A DNA stretch of 64,000 nt from DATFVA01 sp963764235. GTDB taxonomy: Bacteria; Bacteroidota; Ignavibacteria; Ignavibacteriales; Ignavibacteriaceae. The position numbers and the translations under genes were made by a program. Shown here piece after piece: positions 43,680-53,748 of the stretch (its first letter is position 1; the number at the start of each line of letters is the position of its first letter). The notes under the pieces are model-generated. The model was not told the DNA's origin and did no database searches. It saw only the letters and a program-made list of their open reading frames with translations. The stretch is from positions 62,001 through 126,000 of the forward strand of contig CAVXRO010000011.1 in assembly GCA_963764235.1 (NCBI GenBank), read 5' to 3'.

Positions 43680-44346
43680 TTTTTCTCACCTTTATTGTAA
43701 AATTTTTTAAATGATCTGGTTCGATATAATCTATCTCCTGTGCGGATTTTTTCTCTCCGAATTCCAAAGCCCAGCGGGCAACATAAACCGGCTGCGGTGC
43801 AAAAATATCATTCCGGTAAATTATCTGCTCATCATTTTTCTTTACAGCGTTACCGAACGTAATAATATCCCGGGAATTACTTAAAAATTCATCATATTCT
43901 AAAATTCCCAGGTTTTCTACAAATATATAATTATTACCCATAATTTGAAACTTTGCAAAATACACTTCGTCTGAGTTTACCTTATTTGCAATTATGAACA
44001 CACTATTTTCAGGTAAAAAACGGGAGATCTGCAGCGCAAGAGCCTCAAACGTAGGAACCTGGATCAGCGGAAGTGAGGATCCGAATGCAATTCCTTTAGC
44101 AGCCGACATCCCGATCCTTAAACCGGTAAATGATCCCGGCCCGTTCGAGACAGCCACAGCCGCAAGATCTGAGGGTTTTATGCCGCCCTCATGCAGGACT
44201 GAGTCTACAACCTCAAGAAGCTTTTCCGCATGAATATTTTTAAAGTTTATAATATTCTGGAAATATTTGTCCTCACTGAAATACAGACATGCACCGCAAT
44301 GCCGTGACGATGTTTCGATTGCAATTATGGGTGCTCTGTTATTCAT
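43672..44346 (-). CDS. tsaB: tRNA N6-threonylcarbamoyladenosine biosynthesis protein TsaB
   Basis: The protein has 224 residues from the ATG at 44346, inside the end of tsaE; the longer frame from 44382 adds twelve residues within tsaE and is less likely. ASKHA motifs 'IAIETSSRHCGACLY', 'NGPGSFTGLRIG' and 'AKGIAFG' identify TsaB. It works with TsaD, TsaE and TsaC to make t6A37 in tRNA. Confidence 0.95.
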   Translation of the reverse strand: MNNRAPIIAIETSSRHCGACLYFSEDKYFQNIINFKNIHAEKLLEVVDSVLHEGGIKPSDLAAVAVSNGPGSFTGLRIGMSAAKGIAFGSSLPLIQVPTFEALALQISRFLPENSVFIIANKVNSDEVYFAKFQIMGNNYIFVENLGILEYDEFLSNSRDIITFGNAVKKNDEQIIYRNDIFAPQPVYVARWALEFGEKKSAQEIDYIEPDHLKNFTIKVRKND

Positions 44347-44764
44347 ATTCCTTGAATTCAAATGTTCTCTGCTGTTCTTCACCCGCTTTAATGCTTATTT
44401 CCTTGCGTTTCCTGGGAAGTATTTCAGGAAAGAGATTTCCCCATTCTATAAAAATTATGGCTTCCTCATCATTAAGGTAATCCTCAAAACCTATATCATA
44501 CAACTCTTCCAGCCTGTTTATCCTGTAAAAATCAAAATGGTAGATCTTCGACCTTCCCTCATATTCATTTACAAGGGCAAAGGTAGGACTGCTGACCGCC
44601 GTAACCCTGAAAAACTTAACAGCCTCACGAATAAAGAATGTCTTGCCCGTACCGAGGTTTCCCTTCAAAACAACAACATCTCCAGGGCTTAACCCTGCCG
44701 CATATTCCCGCGCCAGTTTTTTTGTCTCCTCCTCTGAGTTAACAACTACCAGTTTTTCAGTCAC
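44339..44764 (-). CDS. tsaE: tRNA threonylcarbamoyladenosine biosynthesis ATPase TsaE
   Basis: The 141-residue P-loop protein has 'LKGNLGTGKTFFIREAV' (Walker A), 'SSPTFALVNEYEG', 'IYHFDFYRI' and 'IFIEWGNLFPE', the full TsaE pattern. It supplies ATP hydrolysis for the TsaBDE complex. It starts two bases after the porX stop and overlaps tsaB. Confidence 0.96.
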   Translation of the reverse strand: MTEKLVVVNSEEETKKLAREYAAGLSPGDVVVLKGNLGTGKTFFIREAVKFFRVTAVSSPTFALVNEYEGRSKIYHFDFYRINRLEELYDIGFEDYLNDEEAIIFIEWGNLFPEILPRKRKEISIKAGEEQQRTFEFKEYE

Positions 44765-44766
44765 TG

Positions 44767-46335
44767 TTACTTAGGTTCCATTGTTATTACAGGAAGGATC
44801 ATTTCCTCCATGGATATACCTCCATGCTGAAATGTATCTTTATAATAAGTAAGATATTTATGATAATCTGTCGGGTATACAAAATAATAATCTTCCTTAG
44901 CTATAATATAATTTATTGTTACACCGCGTTTCGGAAGCTTATATTCCTCAGGATTTTTTATGTAGATAGCATTCTTATCATCAACTTTCAGATTCCTGCC
45001 GTACTTGAATCTCAGGTTTGTGGAAGCTTCCCTGTCGCCAAGTACCTTTGCGCCTCTCAGTGATCTGATGCTTCCATGATCCGTGGTTACAATTATCTTA
45101 ACATTTTTCATAGTTGCAAGGGTTCTGAAAGTTGAAAGCAGAGATGAATGAGTAAACCACGTATCGGTCAGCGATCTGTAAGCAGGCTCATCGGGGGCGA
45201 TCTCTTTCAGTATATCTGAATCCGACCGTCCATGGGCAATCATATCAAGAAAGTTAACCACAACCGCAGTCAGGTGGCTGTTCTGATACGAATGTATATT
45301 CTGTTCAAAGTTGCGCCCCACTTCGGGATCGATAATTTTGATATACTTAAGCTCATTTTTGAGCTTAATTTTTTTCCTGTCAAGAAGCAGCTGGAGAAGT
45401 TCTTTCTCATATTTATTCATACTCCGTTCATCATCGTCGCCTCCCTGCCACAGCTGGGGATAATATTTTTCTATTTCTGAAGGAAATAGTCCGCTGAACA
45501 ACGCATTCCTGGCATAAGGAGTTGCTGTCGGAAGTATCGCATAGTAATAATCTTTATCTATCTTAAACAGATCCTGCAAGTGTTTTTCCATCACAAGCCA
45601 TTGATCAAGCCTTAAACAATCAAGCACAAAAAAGAAAACCGAATACTTCCCGTTTTTTACCTCCTCCACAATATACTTATCAACTATCCCGGGGGTTAAA
45701 GGAGGAGTATAATTGTCTTCGGGATTGTTTACCCAGGCCGCATAATTTTTCTCTACAAAACGGGAGAATTCTTTATTCGCCTCCTTTTTCTGTTCATTTA
45801 ACGATTGCCGTAATCCCATCCCGGCATGGGTATCAAGCTCCACATCCCAGTTAACGATCTTTAGGTAAATATCAATCCATTCTCCGAAATCAAGATTATT
45901 CATTAAGGCCCTTGATATTTCATTAAAGTCCTGCAGGTAGTCTTTTGCGGCAGCCTGACCGGTAATCCTTTTACCCTCCAGAATTTTTTTACATACGAGG
46001 AACATCTGACTGGGATTTACAGGTTTGGTAAGGTAATCGGCAATCTTCCCGCCTATGGCCTCATCCATTAAAGTTTCTTCTTCACTTTTGGTAACCATCA
46101 CAACAGGTATGTTGGGATTGACTTCCTTAATCTGAGCCAGCACCTCCAGTCCGCCCATTCCGGGCATCATCTCATCAAGGAATATCAGGTCGTAGGAATT
46201 TTGTTTAACATGAGACATAGCATCTTCGCCATTAGTAACTGTATCTACATCATATCCCTTATCAGAAAGGAAAATGATGTGAGATCTTAAAAGTTCTATT
46301 TCATCATCGACCCACAATATTTTCTTATTTGCCAT
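44767..46335 (-). CDS. porX: PorX-like response regulator with PglZ domain
   Basis: The 522-residue protein has an N-terminal receiver ('ILWVDDE', phospho-acceptor in 'LIFLDEMMPGMGG', Lys in 'LTKPVNP'), a helical linker and a large PglZ (alkaline-phosphatase superfamily) domain with 'FFVLDCLRLDQW', 'PTATPYARNALFSG', 'NFLDMIAHGRSDS' and 'VTTDHGS'. This architecture is PorX, a T9SS regulator that acts with the PorY kinase and sigma factor SigP in Porphyromonas. Its position just downstream of sprA supports the call. No PorY or SigP gene is visible here. Confidence 0.92.
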   Translation of the reverse strand: MANKKILWVDDEIELLRSHIIFLSDKGYDVDTVTNGEDAMSHVKQNSYDLIFLDEMMPGMGGLEVLAQIKEVNPNIPVVMVTKSEEETLMDEAIGGKIADYLTKPVNPSQMFLVCKKILEGKRITGQAAAKDYLQDFNEISRALMNNLDFGEWIDIYLKIVNWDVELDTHAGMGLRQSLNEQKKEANKEFSRFVEKNYAAWVNNPEDNYTPPLTPGIVDKYIVEEVKNGKYSVFFFVLDCLRLDQWLVMEKHLQDLFKIDKDYYYAILPTATPYARNALFSGLFPSEIEKYYPQLWQGGDDDERSMNKYEKELLQLLLDRKKIKLKNELKYIKIIDPEVGRNFEQNIHSYQNSHLTAVVVNFLDMIAHGRSDSDILKEIAPDEPAYRSLTDTWFTHSSLLSTFRTLATMKNVKIIVTTDHGSIRSLRGAKVLGDREASTNLRFKYGRNLKVDDKNAIYIKNPEEYKLPKRGVTINYIIAKEDYYFVYPTDYHKYLTYYKDTFQHGGISMEEMILPVITMEPK

Positions 46336-46430
46336 TATTTTCCTTGGGTTTTACTTTTTCAAAAAAAAACACGCAATAATTTAATAAAGAATCCTGTCAG
46401 AATTTGTAACCTGATTATCAAGCAATATTA

Positions 46431-49400
46431 TTACTGGATTGAAATATGTACATCCAGTCCTGCCTCATTTGTGGTTGTGGGGGGAATTCTTGCTGCTCCT
46501 TCCGGTTCAACCGATGTTCTTCTGTAGAATATTGAAAGAGTAACCTTGGAGCTGATAGTGTATTTTATTCTCGGCTCAAGCGTTGTTCTGAGAGTACCAT
46601 CCTGGGGAGTTCCTGCCTCTGTAAAGTCTTGCATATCATAACGCACCACCGAATTTTTCGAGCTTGTATAAGAAAGACTGAATTCAATATCGTTTTTGAG
46701 TGAAATGCCGAATAACGGAAGTTCAAATCCGGATTTAGAAAATCCTGCGGTAAACCCTATATCCTTTGAGAAAGTTTCAGAGATATTTTTCGTCGTCAGT
46801 CCCAGGTCGAAAATGGTTCTAGTCCCGTATTTGATACTGCCTATTAAATTCCCGCCCCACATATCATTAAAAGTCATATTCAAACCGGCAATAGGAGAAA
46901 ATCCATATTCTATCCTCTGCGTCAGTATTTCCTGCACACCGTCAGGATTCAGCTTCGTTCCTTCAGTATATGTTGAACTGTAAGCATGTTCCAGCGATAC
47001 CTTCTTTGCAAATGATTTAAAGAAAAGGAAATTTTCAAGACCATCCCAAGTCAGATGCCAGTTTGGTCTCGGAATATATTTCTCCAAATCCTTCAAAAAG
47101 CTGAGTTTGGCAAGAAGCGGAAGAGTTTCAAATCCTTTCAGAAAAGCATCAGACAAATTTTGCGCAGGATTGGGGGCATCAGGATTATACAATTCATTTA
47201 CTTTTTTGATTCCGTTGCCGAAAACACTCAGAAAAAGTGATGGAGGCAGAGAAAGGAATGATCTTTCAATAGTTCCGGTCTCAGTAACATTATCGATACT
47301 TGCATTTCCGAATTCATCTGTCCTTATTGTAGTATTCTTATTAATCGACCATGCAACTTTCCAGTTTATATCCAGTTTGGCGCCTTCCCATAAGGGTCTT
47401 GACGTTCTGAAATCAAGATTATTCTTCTGAGAAAACACGTCCTGCAGGTTTCCGTTCGGTGCGCGTCTGCCTGCATCACTGCTTAGTCCTAACATAAAAC
47501 CTCTGGGTGGACCCTTTGCATAGCTGTAATTAACACCCCAGAAATTATTAAATCCTGTTCCCTCGCCGAGTATTCCCGATTTGGACACGCTGTTATCGAG
47601 AGAATAATTAAAGGCGATGGTCTCATAATCAAAGAAGATACTCTTCGCCACACTTTTCAGGAAACCCAGAGCCCTGGTAAGGGCAGGCTTGCGGGGCTGC
47701 TGATTTGTTGTATCTGTACCAGCAGGCAGTTCTTCCGTCTGTTTTGTTGTGTCGGTATTTTCATTCTGGCCGCCCTCCAGATTTCTACCCCGGTTTTCCA
47801 GACTCCTCTTGCCGCGGTTGGTGTTTCCGCGCTGCTGCTGGCCGCCTCCGCCGGTCGGAGTTTCAGTCTTTTCCGCAAACAGCGGATCTGTTAGAGCTTT
47901 CAGACGCAAAGTAAGGCTTGCCTGCAGACGGCTTGCGAAACCGGCGCTTCTACCAACTGTATCCTGGCGGAAATCAAAATTCCAGTTATAACCCACATTA
48001 TACCCGGCGGTTATTTGGAAGTAACGGTTTATATCCCATACTGTAGGGAGTTTGGGATTTGATTTTAAGTCGAATGTTTGAGTGTACCTGTAATCTTTTC
48101 CGAAGAGTACTCCCGAGAAAATATCTTTCCAGATCTCATATTCCGGCCGCTGCCTGTCATTTGCGTTCGTTTCAAGGTAAGCAAGGGATGATGTTATGTT
48201 AACATTGTAACTTGTGGCCAAGTTCAGGAATCCACCTTCAGTCAGCTTCCAGTTAAAGTTAAATCCCCTGGTTGTTCCAAAATCCCGTGAAATAATTTCC
48301 TGGGAAGGAGTACTCGTCTGGGAACGGGTAATGTTAACATTTCTCTGCCGCCTTGCAGTAGCGTTAAAAGCAAAGCTCTGAGGAGTATAAAAGACCTTTA
48401 CATCCTTGTAATCAGAGAACAAAGCTACAACCGAGCCTAGAACAGGGATCTCTTCGGGGTAGAAAAAATAAGTTGGACTTAAATTCAGGGCGTAATTCAG
48501 AGATGCATTCCATACCCACCCATTGTTTGAAAATACAGTGGGGTTTCTGCTGAAAGTCTTATTATAATTAAATCCGAATGAAAGAGCATTGAATGTATCC
48601 CTTATATACCATTGAGATGTAGGAAGCTTTATTTTTATGTTGGAAGCCGACCAGGAGTCAGATGTGCTGATTGTCTGCGACTCCGAAATAATCTGCCCGG
48701 GTGTTTTGTTAGCTATCACAGTTGTATCCTGCCGTAATGATTCAATTTGTCTGGCAGCCTCATCAACTTTAATATCGGTTCCCGGCAGGTAAAGAGGTTT
48801 ACCTACAGTTTCTGTGTGTGAATAATTCAATCTCAGGTTGCTCTCAGGAAGGTTGACCGGCAGCAGTTTAAGAATATTCACATCAGCAGATACGCCCCAG
48901 TTTTTCGATTCAATTCTTGATCCAAATCTGTCTGAAAGCCTATGGAAAAATGGATTTGTCTGACTAATATTAAAGTTGACAGTCATCAGATCCGCTAATT
49001 TAATAGACGATGAGAAACTATATGCCCAGCCGGGTGAATCATCCGCCCCTACAACCCTGAGCTCGTTAACCCAGATCTCCCCGGAAATAGGATCCTGAAG
49101 TTTACCTATTCTTCTGATGCGGGGTGGAATATCCTTAGGATTGTAAATCCCGACCATCAGGAATTTAACCGATGTAAGAGTTGGATTTCCCTTTACACCA
49201 TATAAATGACCTAACCTGCCCGGTACTGGTTTTTCTACAAGTCTATTTATGGAGGAATCGTTTCTTGCCTGTTTTATTGCAGTCAGCTCACTAAAGTTTA
49301 TTGAGATCTCATTCCATCCCGGCCTTACAGGTTGACGATACTCATAAAAGTTGTTTGTATCGCCGCCGAATCTGAAATATACCTCGGCTGCATAGCTTCC

Positions 49401-52400
49401 ATCTGAGGTATCAGACACAGATCCCGGTCCAACATTTTCATCACCATGAATAAATAATTTCATTTGTTTGTAGTTGAATACATCCAGCGGTCTGAACAGG
49501 TACTTTACAGCCTGCCTCGACTGGCCGTCAAGCAGATCTTTCAGTATAAGGTTTAATGACTGTTCATTACGGTAGATCTGTTCATCCGGTCTTGTTCTGT
49601 CTCTCTCCTGGAAAACGCCGGGAGGTGAAGTATACCCGGGATTGTCTTCAATGTTTATTACCGAGATAGACATTGTAGTATCTTCGGGAAGAACCTTCTG
49701 CCACTGGCTGCCTGTCAGGTTGAATTCAGTTATACGTAAATGGACTGTAGTATCTGCACCCGATATGAAGAACCTTATGTATTCAACATCCGTCAGAGAA
49801 GGATTCCCTATTTCACGCTGAAAATCTTTCAAAGGCACCCTGTACAGGAACCAGCCGTCATTATCTCCGCCTCCGGCAATAAACCGGTTGGTGCTTTTAT
49901 TTGTATCAAGAGGTATCTCGTATCGGAAATAGCTGTTAGCCAGATCGAGGTTTCCATTTTTATTAAGGTCTTCAGTGTCAGGGAATCTTCCGATATCCGT
50001 AAGAACCGCATTACCTTCAGTTCCATTTATACTGAAATAATCTCTCCAGTTAAGACTTCCGGTTTTAGTAAAGGAGAAATTATCACCGCTGGGATCTCCT
50101 TTTGTACTTCCGGTGTTGGTTCTCTCCTCTGCATCTGTCCATCCGTCGAGACCAACGTCCTCACCTTGATCGATAAGATCGTTTTCAGGAGGTCTGTCTT
50201 CAGTGTTGAGAATCCTGTTAGGGATTACATCTTCACTTATCCTCCCCAGATCGAGGTAAACTTTAGCGCCCGGGGGTGCTTCATCAATTCTTGCCCAGAA
50301 CTCAACAAACTCTATATTTTCTTCAACCAGGTTATTCGCTGTTGATGAGAGAAGTTTCATAATACCGCCCCAGTTCTGCTGCCGGTTTCCAAGCTGAGGA
50401 TTATAGTTAAATGTTCCCGGTGTGTCGGGAAGAAAAACGTAATCCATTACAGTCACCTGCTGGTCTGCTTTTGCAACCGATTTATTCGGCCATATCTGCT
50501 TCACATTAACATCAGACGGCGTAACCGTATACCAGATACTTTTTCCTTTATAATCCATCAGCTGTTTCGGGGTAAGTCCCGAAAGTCCGGGAAGAGAATC
50601 GGGAGGGCTCAGATCCTTCCAGGCGGTATAAGATACTCCCAAAGGAATGGTTCTTTTCGCGCCTTCAAAATCATCTATATATGCAATACTATTTCCCTGG
50701 TCGGAAGCAATTGTACTCTTTTTCGTATTAGGATCAGGATTGATATAAGCATATTCTCCGCTCACATTGAAGGAAGACATTTCCCTTGTGGAGATAATTT
50801 TATCCAGTGCTTTTGTAACAAAAGGCAGATCAAGTCCTGTGGTCGCATCCACGCCGTATATTGTATTGCTGAGGGGTTCTTCACCTATTCTGACCTTATC
50901 ACTGAGCGTCTGCTGGTTAAGGTTCAGGATTGAGAAGCCTAACTTGGTTTTATCAGAGAAGTCAAAGAGTCCCCTGGCCCCCAAAAGGGTTTTTGATGCA
51001 AGCTGAAAAAGATCGTTCTTCTCATAGGTTATTTTGAGATCCGCTCCGGGAACAAGCGCCGCGTCATTCCGGATAGTCAGCTGACCAATATTGTAATCCA
51101 CAATATAGTCACTCCCCGGGGTCAATTCTCTTCCGTTCAGCAATACCCTGACCGAGTTTTCAACCACATTAAATCCGAGCTGGTATACAGAAGAAGCTTC
51201 TCCGGAATACTTACCTGTCAGCAGCCATTTATCCTTAACCTTATTCTGCTGGGCAAAAGTCTTTGTTGTATCATATACATCACTGTACTTCAAGGAATCC
51301 GGAATTCCTGCGGGAAGATTAGCCCCAAAAGGTTTAAGTGATGGAAAGATAACTTCCCCGGTTTCAGGAAAGATGGTCAGGTTCGGCCGGAAATCAAATT
51401 TATTATCAGGATTAGAATTCTTGCTCGCATCAAGTAAATCGAGTCCAAACGCAGTCAGCAGTCTTACTGTTCCTGAAGGTGTAGCAAGGTCGGTTACTGG
51501 TTCCTGACCTTCCTTCTCATACTCTATATTAAACTCAAAGCCTTCCTCTTTAATGTTCCTTCCGCCAAGGGGATAAATATTTTTCAGCTGTAGTTTCCAG
51601 GCTCTTTTAAACTGAGGTTGAAGGTTCTGAGGCTTAACGAGTTTTAACACTATATGAGACGCGGTATCTGCAACATTTATTGAGTTCAGGAACTCTCCAA
51701 ATACATTGCCTCCCTGCTGCTGGTAAGCAACGGCAATTATATCCTGGTCCTGCAGGTTGGTTTTAAATGTTATATAACCGGTTTCAGGATGAAGGACATA
51801 ATCAACATCCTGCTGTAGCAGTTCAAACCAGCCGGTTTCTACCTGTCCCGGTATGGCCGTTGTATCACCGCTGTAGCTTGCAGGGTACGTCTCTCCCTGG
51901 GCAACCGGAAAAAGGTCGATGTATGCATTGCCTTTTCTTTGTTTTGTCCTGTCAAAGGTGACTACATTAACTGATTTCCAGACTTCAATATTCACTACCC
52001 TGTAATCTGGATGAACAATAGGAGTAGCTTTGCCATAATAGTCATTGAAGAAATTGAAGCCGGGAGCTTCACTCGCGTAAGTAGTATCAAGGAAATAGTG
52101 ATTGGTGGAATAATCATAAGCCCGCAGGTTAAATTCCTGGGAGGTTGTTCCGCTGTTTACCGAGACTTCTTCTGTTTCACCTTTCTTCTGACTGGCAAGT
52201 GTAGTAAGCGAGAGAGGACCTAATTTAAAATTAGCTTTCAGTCCGAATAAGGCTTCGCTTCCACCCACAAGAGGCGAAGTCTGCAGTGAAACGTTTCCGG
52301 CTTCTATACTTTGAATTATCTCATCCTCATAGCCTTCATACTTTATCTTAAGCTGATTTTCGTATTGGAAGGTACGTTCGGTATTCCAGTCGGCATTTAT

Positions 52401-53357
52401 ATGAAGCTTATCTCCTATTGTTCCTGCAACAGTTATCTGTACCTGCTGTTTAAAATCAGGCTCATTCCTCGTATTTCCGTATCTTGATGCAGTAACTCCT
52501 TGGGTGTTCTCATTACGCCAGGCGCCATGAATATCGACAGCACCGCCAATCTTAAGACTTATTTTAGGTTCGCCGAAAATACTCAGAACCCCTACCTTAG
52601 GCAGCGGAATTTCAAAATCTGTTATATTCTTAATCAGTTCGCCAAGTTCCTTCTTGGATGACTTCAGTTCATACTGGTATCCAAGGGTTTCCCACATCTC
52701 CCTCTCATGGAGCGCAAGCTTTGCCTCAACATAATCTTCTATGGGTACTCTCAACAAAATTTTGGTTTCCTGGCCTGCAGTCTTTTCTTCAATTAGAACA
52801 AACTTCCCTGTTGAATCAATCTTAACTGTCCTCTGTCTCGCTGTAGGCTGCGCAATAAAGGGAGAAGGATTACGCTGCTGAAGCGTAACATAAGGCAGAT
52901 CCCTGCGTTCATAATGGAAATACTTCAGCCTCGCAGTCGAATCGATAGCCATTGAGTCAACTTTAATGGTATCGGCAGCAACACCGATTGTATCGGTCTT
53001 TAATGAATCGGTCTTTAATGAATCGCTTTTAAGAGTTGAATCGGGGGGGAAAAAACCGGTTACGGCAGCAAAGAGATCAGACTCAGACGCGCCAAGTGAA
53101 GCATAACTCTGCTGTTTTTTCTCAAGTGATTTCAGCCGGGGATCGAAGACTTTTATTGAATCTGGTACCTGTCCGTTTGAGGAAGGAACAAACGAAAGCT
53201 GATCTTCATTCTGTTTTACAGATGAATAGGCATTATTATTTGGAGGAAGAGAATCCAGCTTATGGTAATAATCAAATAAGGCATTTATCCAGATATTATT
53301 ATCCACATGTGCCTTTGCCGGAGAGAATCCGAGATTAACTAAGCTGTAAAAGATCAC
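46431..53357 (-). CDS. sprA: T9SS outer-membrane translocon protein SprA
   Basis: The 2308-residue protein is close to the usual SprA length (about 2400). SprA forms the giant 36-strand outer-membrane channel of the type IX secretion system and is needed for gliding in some bacteria. SprA-like stretches include 'GNVSLQTSPLVGGSEALFG', 'KWLLTGKYSGEASSVYQLGF' and 'IAYIDDFEGAKRTIPLG'. A low-complexity insert rich in Q, N, G and R (about residues 1829-1887) interrupts the barrel region. Short DSLKT repeats occur near residue 110. The GTG start at 53357 gives a signal peptide without a basic N-region; the frame is open upstream and encodes one ('IIKKISNLIREIIG'), so the true start may lie upstream. 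Confidence 0.95.
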   Translation of the reverse strand: MIFYSLVNLGFSPAKAHVDNNIWINALFDYYHKLDSLPPNNNAYSSVKQNEDQLSFVPSSNGQVPDSIKVFDPRLKSLEKKQQSYASLGASESDLFAAVTGFFPPDSTLKSDSLKTDSLKTDTIGVAADTIKVDSMAIDSTARLKYFHYERRDLPYVTLQQRNPSPFIAQPTARQRTVKIDSTGKFVLIEEKTAGQETKILLRVPIEDYVEAKLALHEREMWETLGYQYELKSSKKELGELIKNITDFEIPLPKVGVLSIFGEPKISLKIGGAVDIHGAWRNENTQGVTASRYGNTRNEPDFKQQVQITVAGTIGDKLHINADWNTERTFQYENQLKIKYEGYEDEIIQSIEAGNVSLQTSPLVGGSEALFGLKANFKLGPLSLTTLASQKKGETEEVSVNSGTTSQEFNLRAYDYSTNHYFLDTTYASEAPGFNFFNDYYGKATPIVHPDYRVVNIEVWKSVNVVTFDRTKQRKGNAYIDLFPVAQGETYPASYSGDTTAIPGQVETGWFELLQQDVDYVLHPETGYITFKTNLQDQDIIAVAYQQQGGNVFGEFLNSINVADTASHIVLKLVKPQNLQPQFKRAWKLQLKNIYPLGGRNIKEEGFEFNIEYEKEGQEPVTDLATPSGTVRLLTAFGLDLLDASKNSNPDNKFDFRPNLTIFPETGEVIFPSLKPFGANLPAGIPDSLKYSDVYDTTKTFAQQNKVKDKWLLTGKYSGEASSVYQLGFNVVENSVRVLLNGRELTPGSDYIVDYNIGQLTIRNDAALVPGADLKITYEKNDLFQLASKTLLGARGLFDFSDKTKLGFSILNLNQQTLSDKVRIGEEPLSNTIYGVDATTGLDLPFVTKALDKIISTREMSSFNVSGEYAYINPDPNTKKSTIASDQGNSIAYIDDFEGAKRTIPLGVSYTAWKDLSPPDSLPGLSGLTPKQLMDYKGKSIWYTVTPSDVNVKQIWPNKSVAKADQQVTVMDYVFLPDTPGTFNYNPQLGNRQQNWGGIMKLLSSTANNLVEENIEFVEFWARIDEAPPGAKVYLDLGRISEDVIPNRILNTEDRPPENDLIDQGEDVGLDGWTDAEERTNTGSTKGDPSGDNFSFTKTGSLNWRDYFSINGTEGNAVLTDIGRFPDTEDLNKNGNLDLANSYFRYEIPLDTNKSTNRFIAGGGDNDGWFLYRVPLKDFQREIGNPSLTDVEYIRFFISGADTTVHLRITEFNLTGSQWQKVLPEDTTMSISVINIEDNPGYTSPPGVFQERDRTRPDEQIYRNEQSLNLILKDLLDGQSRQAVKYLFRPLDVFNYKQMKLFIHGDENVGPGSVSDTSDGSYAAEVYFRFGGDTNNFYEYRQPVRPGWNEISINFSELTAIKQARNDSSINRLVEKPVPGRLGHLYGVKGNPTLTSVKFLMVGIYNPKDIPPRIRRIGKLQDPISGEIWVNELRVVGADDSPGWAYSFSSSIKLADLMTVNFNISQTNPFFHRLSDRFGSRIESKNWGVSADVNILKLLPVNLPESNLRLNYSHTETVGKPLYLPGTDIKVDEAARQIESLRQDTTVIANKTPGQIISESQTISTSDSWSASNIKIKLPTSQWYIRDTFNALSFGFNYNKTFSRNPTVFSNNGWVWNASLNYALNLSPTYFFYPEEIPVLGSVVALFSDYKDVKVFYTPQSFAFNATARRQRNVNITRSQTSTPSQEIISRDFGTTRGFNFNWKLTEGGFLNLATSYNVNITSSLAYLETNANDRQRPEYEIWKDIFSGVLFGKDYRYTQTFDLKSNPKLPTVWDINRYFQITAGYNVGYNWNFDFRQDTVGRSAGFASRLQASLTLRLKALTDPLFAEKTETPTGGGGQQQRGNTNRGKRSLENRGRNLEGGQNENTDTTKQTEELPAGTDTTNQQPRKPALTRALGFLKSVAKSIFFDYETIAFNYSLDNSVSKSGILGEGTGFNNFWGVNYSYAKGPPRGFMLGLSSDAGRRAPNGNLQDVFSQKNNLDFRTSRPLWEGAKLDINWKVAWSINKNTTIRTDEFGNASIDNVTETGTIERSFLSLPPSLFLSVFGNGIKKVNELYNPDAPNPAQNLSDAFLKGFETLPLLAKLSFLKDLEKYIPRPNWHLTWDGLENFLFFKSFAKKVSLEHAYSSTYTEGTKLNPDGVQEILTQRIEYGFSPIAGLNMTFNDMWGGNLIGSIKYGTRTIFDLGLTTKNISETFSKDIGFTAGFSKSGFELPLFGISLKNDIEFSLSYTSSKNSVVRYDMQDFTEAGTPQDGTLRTTLEPRIKYTISSKVTLSIFYRRTSVEPEGAARIPPTTTNEAGLDVHISIQ

Positions 53358-53748
53358 TACAGAAGCTGCAGTGACCCCTATTATCTCCCGAATCAGATTT
53401 GAAATCTTTTTAATAATGTAGAACCCGAAAGAATTAAATCAAAAATTACAGTAGAAAAGAAATCTATAAATCCTCCGGATTAATTATTTAATTTTGAGCG
53501 AAAAATTATGTAAAATACGTTTCAAGTTCAATATTAAGCTCATCTTAAAACTGCATAAATTTCAATGTTTTAATGTAAAGTATTAACAGGAACCTGTTAA
53601 GGTAATTTTTTTTCGCCCTTTTCTGACTTTAATAAGTCTCTATGAAGGTAGTCCGCGCTCTCTCCGGCGTAAAGCGTAATCGTAAAAATACCCCATACAG
53701 CTATAAATTCTTAGCTCCAACAAAGACTGTCCTGGATTCTCCTTAAAG
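53358..53748. other. Intergenic region upstream of sprA
   Basis: This is a 391-base AT-rich gap between two minus-strand genes. Its first 80 bases continue the sprA frame and may encode the real N-terminus. It contains the palindrome TTAACAGG-AA-CCTGTTAA (53583-53600), followed on the plus strand by an eight-T run. No small gene or RNA was recognised. Confidence 0.6.
53583..53600. promoter_or_regulatory. Perfect 8-bp palindrome upstream of sprA
   Basis: TTAACAGG and CCTGTTAA are separated by AA. The two-base gap favours a protein-binding dyad over an RNA hairpin, though TTAACA/TGTTAA with a 6-base loop and a following T8 could act as a weak plus-strand terminator. It lies about 230 bases before the sprA start. 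Confidence 0.45.
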
